DNA from: Phormidesmis priestleyi
Lineage (GTDB): Bacteria; Cyanobacteriota; Cyanobacteriia; Phormidesmidales; Phormidesmidaceae
NCBI GenBank assembly: GCA_003242115.1
Contig: QBMP01000032.1
Location: 4,224 to 23,136 of the forward strand
Direction of reading: 5' to 3'
DNA: 18,913 nt
In this document: piece by piece, positions 13,018-18,913 of the stretch
Layout: each line of letters begins with the position of its first letter
Position numbering within the stretch: position 1 is the first letter of the stretch
Notes under the pieces: generated by a model
Seen by the model: the letters and a program-made list of their open reading frames with translations, nothing else
Database searches by the model: none
Told to the model about the DNA's origin: nothing
Position numbers and translations under genes: made by a program

Positions 13018-14889
13018 ATGATCACTGCCAATACTTTGGCTCATACCAGTTGGTTGATTCCTTGCTATCCCCTGCTGGGCGCAGCGCTCTCGTTTTTTTG
13101 GTCGCCTGCTTTAATCCGGCTTTCTGGCCCGAGGCCCGTTGGCTACCTCAACTTGTTGACGACCGTTTTTGCACTCATTCACAGTGCTGTAGCGCTAGTC
13201 GCCGTATGGGGTCAGCCTGCTCAATTCTTGCAAATTCCCTGGCTGCAAATTGCCGATCTCAACTTAACGCTGCCGTTAGAGCTGTCGGCGCTGACGCTGG
13301 GCGCAAGCTTAGCCATTACGATCTTAAACCTGCTGGTACAGATCTACACGGTGGGCTACTTAGAAATGGACTGGGGCTGGGGGCGAATGTTTTCGCTGTT
13401 GGCGCTGTTTGAAGCGGGCATGACGGCGCTGGTATTGTGTGATTCGCTGTTCTTTAGCTACATTCTGCTAGAGATTTTGACGCTGGGCACTTACTTAATT
13501 GTGGGCTTTTGGTTCAATCAGTCACTGGTGGTCACCGGGGCGCGCGATGCGTTTCTCACGAAGCGGGTGGGCGATTTGATTTTGCTGATGGGGGTGCTAG
13601 CGCTGTACCCATTGGCGGGCACTTGGAACTTTAGTGAATTGACTCAGTGGGCCCAGACTCATGCTGAAATTGGCCAGTTGCAGCCACTGACGATGGCTTT
13701 GATTGGCACGGCGCTAGTCGCTGGGCCGGTGAGTAAGTGCGCTCAATTTCCGCTGCATCTATGGCTCGATGAAGCGATGGAAGGGCCGCTGCCAACCACA
13801 ATTTTGCGAAATTCGGTGGTGGTCGCAACCGGAGCTTGGGTGCTGGTAAAGCTACAGCCAGTGGTGGCCTTGTCTCCGTTTGCCACTGGGCTGGCAATTG
13901 TAATTGGCTCGATGACCGCTTTGGGTGGAACGCTAATTGCCGCTGCTCAAATTGACGCTAAGCGAGTGCTTTCTTACTTGGCGAGCGCCTATATGGGCCT
14001 GATTTTGGTGGCGGTGTGCACGGGGCAAGTCACGGCGGCGCTGCTGCTAGTGCTGACTTATGCAGTGGCGACCGGGCTTTTGCTGATGAGTACGGGTTCG
14101 ATTATTGTCAAGGTCATTACTCAAGATCTCACTCAGATGGGCGGACTTTGGAGCCGTCGGCCAATTACCGGGCTGTCGTTTTTGGTTGGGATTGCAGGGC
14201 TGATTGCGCTGCCGCCGTTTGGTGGCTTTTGGTCAATGATGGCGGTGATGGAGGGGCTTTGGCAGCAGCAGCAGTGGGCGCTGATAGCGGTGGTGCTAGC
14301 GGCAAATGCGGGGGCTAGCTTTGCGATTATGCGGATGTTTGGGCTGATTTTTGCGGGCGATCGCCAAACTATGACGACTCGCTCTCCTGAACCGCTTTGG
14401 CTGATTGTGTTGCCGATGGCAATCATGGCCGGGTTCACGCTGCACATGCCGCTGATTATCAGAGAACTGTCGCTGTACCCAGCCGCTGCGCAGCTTTCTC
14501 TATCGTCTAGCTGGGTGCTGGGCTGGGCCTTGGTTTTCTCTAGTATGGCCGGATTAGCCACGGCAAGTTTCTTTTATGTTTTCCGCCGAGTGCAGAAGCC
14601 TGCGAAGCTGCTGCCGCCTGCATTAAATCAGCTTTTGGCCTATGACTTTTATACGCCCAAGGTGTATCAGATGACGGTGATCGGGGCTGTTGGCTCACTG
14701 TCACAGATCACCGATTGGCTAGACCGCTATGTTGTCGATGGGCTAGTCAACTTTGTTGGCATCTCATCGCTGTTTAGCGGCGAAGCCTTGAAGTATGTCA
14801 ATGCTGGTCGGCTACAGCTTTATGCGCTGACGATTGCGTTTTTTGTGGCGGCAATCAGCCTTTATTTGAGCTGGAGCTATCTCACCTAA
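13018..14889 (+). CDS. ndhF3: NDH-1MS subunit NdhF3 (CO2 uptake)
   Basis: A 623-residue antiporter-like membrane subunit at the distal end of the proton-pumping arm of the inducible CO2-uptake NDH-1 complex in the thylakoid membrane. It has about 16 predicted spans. Key charged residues of the NuoL/Mrp fold are in place: E152 (YILLEILTLGTYL), K182 (FLTKRVGDL) and K240 in VSKCAQFPLHLWLDEAMEGP. It is close in length to Synechocystis NdhF3 and shorter than typical respiratory NuoL with its long lateral helix. The number 3, not 4, is inferred from the cupA-cupS neighbours. The start at 13018 is preceded by GAGG at 13004-13007; an out-of-frame ATG lies at 13011. First gene of the operon, 117 bases before ndhD3. 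Confidence 0.93.
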   Translation: MITANTLAHTSWLIPCYPLLGAALSFFWSPALIRLSGPRPVGYLNLLTTVFALIHSAVALVAVWGQPAQFLQIPWLQIADLNLTLPLELSALTLGASLAITILNLLVQIYTVGYLEMDWGWGRMFSLLALFEAGMTALVLCDSLFFSYILLEILTLGTYLIVGFWFNQSLVVTGARDAFLTKRVGDLILLMGVLALYPLAGTWNFSELTQWAQTHAEIGQLQPLTMALIGTALVAGPVSKCAQFPLHLWLDEAMEGPLPTTILRNSVVVATGAWVLVKLQPVVALSPFATGLAIVIGSMTALGGTLIAAAQIDAKRVLSYLASAYMGLILVAVCTGQVTAALLLVLTYAVATGLLLMSTGSIIVKVITQDLTQMGGLWSRRPITGLSFLVGIAGLIALPPFGGFWSMMAVMEGLWQQQQWALIAVVLAANAGASFAIMRMFGLIFAGDRQTMTTRSPEPLWLIVLPMAIMAGFTLHMPLIIRELSLYPAAAQLSLSSSWVLGWALVFSSMAGLATASFFYVFRRVQKPAKLLPPALNQLLAYDFYTPKVYQMTVIGAVGSLSQITDWLDRYVVDGLVNFVGISSLFSGEALKYVNAGRLQLYALTIAFFVAAISLYLSWSYLT

Positions 14890-15006
14890 CGAGCTTAATC
14901 AAGGTCAATAAACCGATTCAATACATCTGTTTAATTCGCCTTATTCCGTTCGCTTTAGCCTGAAAAAATCTTTTCCTTATCAGTCTCAAAACACCCTTAT
15001 AAAGCC

Positions 15007-16515
15007 ATGTTAAGCACTCTCGTTTGGCTCCCGATTATAGGCAGTTTACTGATTGCCTTTGTGCCCTTTAAGCTAACTGCCCAGCAGTCTCGCACGTTCG
15101 CGCTGGTGATTTCTGGCGTCGTGTTGCTATGGACAATCAGGCTCTTCACCCAGTTTGATCTCACCAATGACGCTTTTCAAATGCATGAGTTTATGCCCTG
15201 GCTACCGATGTTAGGGCTGAACTACGATCTGGCGCTGGATGGGCTCTCGCTGATGATGATCGCCTTAAACAGCCTGCTCACCTGGGTAGCGCTGTACAGC
15301 AGTGTCGGCAGTATGGAGCGACCCCGTTTCTTTTACGCGCTGATTCTGTTTGTCAGTGGCGGTGTGGCGGGTGCATTTTTGGCCCAAAATCTACTGTTGT
15401 TCTTCTTGCTGTTTGAAATCGAGCTGGTGCCGCTTTACCTCTTGGTCTCAATTTGGGGCGGTGAGAAGCGCGACTATGCGGCGACGAAGTTTTTGCTGTA
15501 CACCGCTTTAGCAGGCGTGCTGATTTTGACGGCTTTTCTGGGTACGGCTTGGCTAGGTCACAGCACTGACTTTTCTTATCAGCAGATGCTGCAAGTCGAT
15601 CTGGCTCTACCCACTCAGGTTGTTCTTTTAAGTCTGTTGCTAGTTGGGTTTGGCATTAAAATTCCGCTGGTGCCTTTTCATACTTGGTTGCCGGATACGT
15701 ATGTCGCCGCCTCTCCTTCTGTGGCTATTTTGCTGGGCGGCGTGTTAGCCAAACTAGGCACTTACGGCATTTTCCGCTTTGGCTTGGGAATGTTTCCAGA
15801 GGCTTGGTCGCTGCTATCCCCGTTTTTAGCGGTGTGGGCGGCAGCGAGTGTGCTGTATGGATCGGTGACGGCGATCGCGCAAAAAGACATCAAGCGCATG
15901 GTGGCCTACAGCTCCATTGGGCACATGGGCTACGTAATGCTAGGCGGGGCGGCGTTTACCGAGCTAAGTATGGTGGGTGCGATTTCGCAAATGGTGTCTC
16001 ACGGCCTGATTTTGGCGCTGCTGTTCCATTTAGTCGGTGTAGTTGAGGCCAAGGTGGGCACCCGTCAGCTTGATCAGCTCAATGGCCTAATGAATCCGCT
16101 GCGAGGACTGCCGGTAGTGAGTGCGCTGCTGGTGCTCAGCGGCATGGCCAGCGCAGGCATTCCGGGGCTGGTGGGCTTTATTACAGAGTTTTTGGTCTTT
16201 CAGGGAAGCTACAGCGTGTTTCCGGTGCAGACGTTGCTCTGTGTGGTGGGCACGGGTTTGACCGCTGTGTACTTCGTTATTTTGATCAACCGCACCTGCT
16301 TCGGTCGGCTCGATAATCAAAAGGCGCACTACGGCAAAGTAAGCCTCACAGAGCAGGTTCCGGCGCTGGTGCTGGCGACTTTGGTAGTGGTGTTAGGGCT
16401 TCAGCCGAATTGGCTGGTGCATTGGAGTGCGGCGACATCGCGATCGCTAGTAGCCGCTGTGCCGATGACCCATGAGGTGCAAGTTGCGATTCAACCGCCT
16501 TTTCAGGGCTTCTAA
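15007..16515 (+). CDS. ndhD3: NDH-1MS subunit NdhD3 (CO2 uptake)
   Basis: A 502-residue antiporter-like subunit of the NuoM/NdhD family with about 14 spans that works beside NdhF3 in the CO2-uptake NDH-1 complex. Motifs include FLLFEIELVPLYLL with E137 and E139, KFLLYTALAG, the proton-path segment GFGIKIPLVPFHTWLPDTYV with K218 and H225, and LLGGVLAKLGTYGIFRFGL with K249. These match the NdhD group exactly. The paralogue number follows from the operon: ndhF3 before, cupA and cupS after. The ATG at 15007 has no good Shine-Dalgarno sequence. A short A/G-rich repeat (AGATTTAGAGAGATTTGGAG) lies just past the stop codon in the 101-base gap before cupA. Confidence 0.93.
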   Translation: MLSTLVWLPIIGSLLIAFVPFKLTAQQSRTFALVISGVVLLWTIRLFTQFDLTNDAFQMHEFMPWLPMLGLNYDLALDGLSLMMIALNSLLTWVALYSSVGSMERPRFFYALILFVSGGVAGAFLAQNLLLFFLLFEIELVPLYLLVSIWGGEKRDYAATKFLLYTALAGVLILTAFLGTAWLGHSTDFSYQQMLQVDLALPTQVVLLSLLLVGFGIKIPLVPFHTWLPDTYVAASPSVAILLGGVLAKLGTYGIFRFGLGMFPEAWSLLSPFLAVWAAASVLYGSVTAIAQKDIKRMVAYSSIGHMGYVMLGGAAFTELSMVGAISQMVSHGLILALLFHLVGVVEAKVGTRQLDQLNGLMNPLRGLPVVSALLVLSGMASAGIPGLVGFITEFLVFQGSYSVFPVQTLLCVVGTGLTAVYFVILINRTCFGRLDNQKAHYGKVSLTEQVPALVLATLVVVLGLQPNWLVHWSAATSRSLVAAVPMTHEVQVAIQPPFQGF

Positions 16516-16616
16516 AAGATTTAGAGAGATTTGGAGAGATTTTTGAAACCCCATAGGCTACTGGATTCAGCTAACTTTAGCCTAACCGACGTAATCCTTT
16601 TAACCCTGCAACGACT

Positions 16617-17912
16617 ATGAACGACACCGCTGTTTTGTCTCCTACGCTATCGCCCTCTACACACGAATTCTCTGAGGTGATTCATCGCCTCGAAGCCGGG
16701 GGCTCAATGCTGCCCGACACACCTGAAAATCTCAAGCAAATCATCGGCATTTACAAAGCCTACGCGGTGCCAATGGATTTTTACTGGCGGGACTTACTCT
16801 ACATTGCCGAAAAAGTCTTCCTCAATCCGCTGCCTGCTTTCAAATATTTCATCTCCGACAAGTATCTTGATCGCCCCAATGCCTATGCGGGAGACGGCGC
16901 TGATTTACGCATTTGGCGCGGCGAAGCAGACGCGCATCCAGAGCTTAGAGATTTTATGGCAAAAGGCGAATTTAATCGTAAACTGCCCAAGCTGTTTCAC
17001 CATCTTTGGCATGATCGGGTGAACATGGAATTTGCCGAAGCCTGCATGGAAGCAATGCTGTGGCACGAAGATATCAATCCGCAGTTCAACGCCTATCTCG
17101 ATGGCGATGAATATAAACAGAACAGCGATTTGGCCATCCGCGCTTATTTCAAAGGCAATCCGCTCATGCTTGGCCTTTACAAGCTCTTTCCTGACATGTT
17201 TTTAGAACAGGTAAAAAAGCTCTCCTACTATGCCAATTTGGGCTTGTTTTGGGAGGTGATGGCTCCCGTCTTCTTTGAAATGAGCGACCTGTACGACGAA
17301 GGTAAAATGACCACCGTACCTGAAGCAATGGACTTTCTAGTCAACGGCATTTTTGCCGTCGCTGGTCGCCCGATTTTTCACCATGCCTACATTGACGGCA
17401 AATGCTACGAAATTATCCCTAAGTCTCAAGGCTTTACGTGGCTCTACGAAGCTGCTCTACCCTATGTAGAAGCCGTCTTTTATCGAACTGCGCCCTTTCG
17501 CGGCACCAAGTCTTACAATGCTCAAGCCGGACAAGTGCCGAGCGATCAAAAAGACTTTCACTACGGCATTCTCTACGCCGATGTTTTCCCAGTGGGCAGC
17601 GCAGGTATTCCACCAACTTTGCTAATGCAGGACATGCTGCATTTTTTGCCCGACTATCTCATTGAAGACTATCAGCAGCACGGACGCGGTGAAGATGACA
17701 TCCTAATTCAGCTAGGGATTACCTTTCAGCGCTCTATGTACAACGTCACTTCAGCGGTGATTCAGGCACTGCGAGCAGCGCTGCTGTATCCATTAGATGA
17801 TCCCAATCCTGATCATCTCAAAGCCAATCGTCAGTTTTTTGAACAACAAATAGATCGTTTTAAGCGGCCTGAAGCAAGGCTGCGCGATGTTCAAGATCAA
17901 AGCTATCGTTAA
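16617..17912 (+). CDS. cupA: CO2 hydration protein CupA (ChpY)
   Basis: A 431-residue soluble protein that sits on NdhF3/NdhD3 and is thought to act as a one-way carbonic anhydrase, converting CO2 to bicarbonate with energy from the NDH-1 complex. It has no signal peptide or membrane span. Characteristic stretches of the ChpX/ChpY family are visible: MDFYWRDLLYIAEKVFLNPL, FKYFISDKYLDRPNAYAGDG, ADLRIWRGEADAHPELRDFM and FHHLWHDRVNMEFAEACMEA. The cluster of H128, H129, H132 and R134 followed by E138 lies where structural work places the zinc site, though I cannot assign ligands exactly. The ChpY assignment (CupA, not constitutive CupB) follows from the fasciclin gene cupS immediately downstream. 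It starts 101 bases after ndhD3 and lacks a strong Shine-Dalgarno sequence. Confidence 0.93.
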   Translation: MNDTAVLSPTLSPSTHEFSEVIHRLEAGGSMLPDTPENLKQIIGIYKAYAVPMDFYWRDLLYIAEKVFLNPLPAFKYFISDKYLDRPNAYAGDGADLRIWRGEADAHPELRDFMAKGEFNRKLPKLFHHLWHDRVNMEFAEACMEAMLWHEDINPQFNAYLDGDEYKQNSDLAIRAYFKGNPLMLGLYKLFPDMFLEQVKKLSYYANLGLFWEVMAPVFFEMSDLYDEGKMTTVPEAMDFLVNGIFAVAGRPIFHHAYIDGKCYEIIPKSQGFTWLYEAALPYVEAVFYRTAPFRGTKSYNAQAGQVPSDQKDFHYGILYADVFPVGSAGIPPTLLMQDMLHFLPDYLIEDYQQHGRGEDDILIQLGITFQRSMYNVTSAVIQALRAALLYPLDDPNPDHLKANRQFFEQQIDRFKRPEARLRDVQDQSYR

Positions 17913-17965
17913 GGTTGTTGAGTGTTACTAAGTGGTTACAGATTCCCTACTTTTAAGGATTTACT

Positions 17966-18367
17966 ATGCCTAGCATTGTTGATATTGCCGTTCAAAATGA
18001 CGGATTTTCGACCCTGGTTGCCGCCGTACAAGCCGCTGGGCTAGTGGAAGTGTTAGCAACGGGTGGCCCTTTTACGGTGTTTGCGCCCAATGACGACGCC
18101 TTTGCCAAGCTGCCCCCCGGTACGGTGCAAACGCTGGTCGATAATCCGCCGCAGCTAGCTCGAATTTTAAAATTTCACGTTGTCTCTGGCATTTGGCACA
18201 AAGATGACATGGCTCAACAGGCGACGCTAACCTCGCTTGAAGGTTCTCCCATCCCGATCCGAACTGAACCGATTTTTGAAGTCAAAAACTCTACCGTATT
18301 AGCGGCTGATATTATAGCCAGCAACGGCATTATTCATGTGATTGATAACGTTATTCTGATGGGATAG
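17966..18367 (+). CDS. cupS: CupS, single-domain fasciclin protein of NDH-1MS
   Basis: A 133-residue protein consisting of one FAS1 (fasciclin) domain with no signal peptide. The H1 motif is [17 protein letters not shown] (34-50), the central FH motif is LKFHVVSG (68-75) and the H2 motif is [13 protein letters not shown] (120-132). In Synechocystis the gene after cupA (sll1735) encodes such a protein, CupS, a small subunit of the inducible CO2-uptake NDH-1MS complex; position, length and fold agree here. AAGGA at 17955-17959 gives an ideal Shine-Dalgarno spacing, and the gap to cupA is 53 bases. Without that context it would only be called a fasciclin-domain protein. No clear terminator is seen after it. 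Confidence 0.9.
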   Translation: MPSIVDIAVQNDGFSTLVAAVQAAGLVEVLATGGPFTVFAPNDDAFAKLPPGTVQTLVDNPPQLARILKFHVVSGIWHKDDMAQQATLTSLEGSPIPIRTEPIFEVKNSTVLAADIIASNGIIHVIDNVILMG

Positions 18368-18465
18368 TTTGTCAATTCTCTGTTCTGCTTAGAGACTGTC
18401 GTTCGCCGACTTGGCGGCGGTTACAGGTGCGTAGTAATGGGGAGGCGTGAGCGTGGTTAAGAACT

Positions 18466-18768
18466 TTAAGGGCGCTCTTTGCAAACATCGTCTCGGAGTC
18501 GGTCGAGCCCGTTTAGAATGATCTCTAGCCCAAACTCAAAATCGTGAATGCCGTTGTAGCGACCATCCATAACAAGATGCGTTAGCTGACGCACATAAGG
18601 GTATTGATCAGCCGGGAGCTTTGGCTCGAAGTGGGTTGCGGCCTCTGAATAGTCTGCTTCCTCGAACGGAAAGTTGAGTTCTTGAAGCGTGAATCCATAG
18701 ATGTGACTATCTATAGCATTACAAGCATGGTCGGCCATCTCGAATGAAAATCCCCGGCACTGGTTCCG
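18466..18768 (-). pseudogene. C-terminal fragment of a TetR-family regulator
   Basis: The frame reads leftward as RGFSFEMADHACNAIDSHIY, then GFTLQELNFPFEEADYSEAA, and ends HDFEFGLEIILNGLDRLRDD. These are hallmarks of the ligand-binding C-terminal domain (TetR_C) of TetR regulators (AGFS.EMA...DSHIYGF.LQE; HDFEFGL..IL.GL..LR). The N-terminal helix-turn-helix, about 110 residues, is missing: an in-frame TGA stands at 18769-18771 and no TetR-like sequence is seen on the same strand to the window end. An ATG at 18738 would allow a 90-residue product, but without DNA-binding parts it could not act as a normal repressor. It is probably a remnant after deletion or insertion. It is convergent with cupS. 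Confidence 0.7.
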
Positions 18769-18778
18769 TCAAATGGGA

Positions 18779-18796
18779 GTGGAAATCTCTTTCCAC
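18779..18796. repeat. Short perfect hairpin at the TetR fragment boundary
   Basis: GTGGAAA (18779-18785) and TTTCCAC (18790-18796) pair around TCTC, within about 15 bases of where similarity to TetR proteins stops. CACTGG (18759-18764) has a complement CCAGTG immediately to the right. This may mark the end of an inserted element extending beyond the window, but no transposase can be recognised. Confidence 0.4.
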
Positions 18797-18913
18797 CAGT
18801 GGATTAGACGGCATAGCGCATGGTTAATAATTGAGACCAAGAAAGTCCAACTTCTAGGATGCCTAGCTTTACAGCCGGGACAACTTTAGTCGTGAAATGA
18901 ACGCGCACGAAGT

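Noticed and set aside
14016..14561. Open frames overlapping ndhF3 in other frames
   Set aside because: Compositionally odd and without motifs, whereas ndhF3 is continuous and conserved across the same bases.
18771..18890. Rightward frame beginning MGVEISFHQWIRRHSAW as a transposase end
   Set aside because: It is only about 37 residues after the ATG, ends at a stop inside the window and has no recognisable transposase motif.

Overview
The window reads as cyanobacterial chromosome. The palindrome GCGATCGC (HIP1), over-represented in most cyanobacterial genomes, recurs throughout, including two overlapping copies at 2066-2079. The gene content also fits: a dark-operative protochlorophyllide reductase subunit (chlN), a complete inducible CO2-uptake NDH-1 operon (ndhF3-ndhD3-cupA-cupS), a DUF4383 membrane protein and a bromoperoxidase-type vanadium enzyme. 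I cannot name the genus. There are no rRNA or tRNA genes, no CRISPR array and no intact mobile element.

Layout. 1-1140 (-): chlN, its 3' end cut by the window edge, of the type shared by purple bacteria and marine picocyanobacteria. 1420-2241 (+): YdfG-like short-chain dehydrogenase. 2412-2894 (+): DUF4383 membrane protein, followed by a tandem 31-bp duplication and a terminator. 3048-3275 (-): decayed zinc alcohol dehydrogenase. 3288-4043 (-): polytopic membrane protein. 5648-6133 (-) then 4214-5638 (-): a two-gene unit of a divergent translation initiation factor IF-3, which appears to start at AUC, and a PlsC-type acyltransferase. 6134-6494: hairpin-rich spacer. 6495-8276 (-): vanadium haloperoxidase. 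8277-8984: 708-bp spacer with a probable small-RNA terminator, a 14-bp perfect inverted repeat and a G10 tract. 8985-11851 (+): zinc/manganese ABC importer (binding lipoprotein, ATPase, permease). 11866-12543 (-): tandem DUF305 lipoprotein. 12544-13017: probable control region with an inverted repeat. 13018-18367 (+): ndhF3-ndhD3-cupA-cupS. 18466-18768 (-): C-terminal remnant of a TetR regulator.

How the genes work together. The last operon encodes the variable arm of the NDH-1MS complex: NdhF3 and NdhD3 are the antiporter-like membrane subunits, CupA is the CO2-hydrating subunit and CupS a small fasciclin-fold partner. The ABC cassette supplies Zn or Mn. CupA is thought to use zinc and photosystem II needs manganese, but no sequence signal links the two loci. 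The infC-plsC pair looks translationally coupled.

No wholly new multi-gene system is evident. The strongest unusual signals are the AUC-initiated, divergent infC with its structured leader, the lineage of chlN, and the unexplained structure upstream of the metal transporter.
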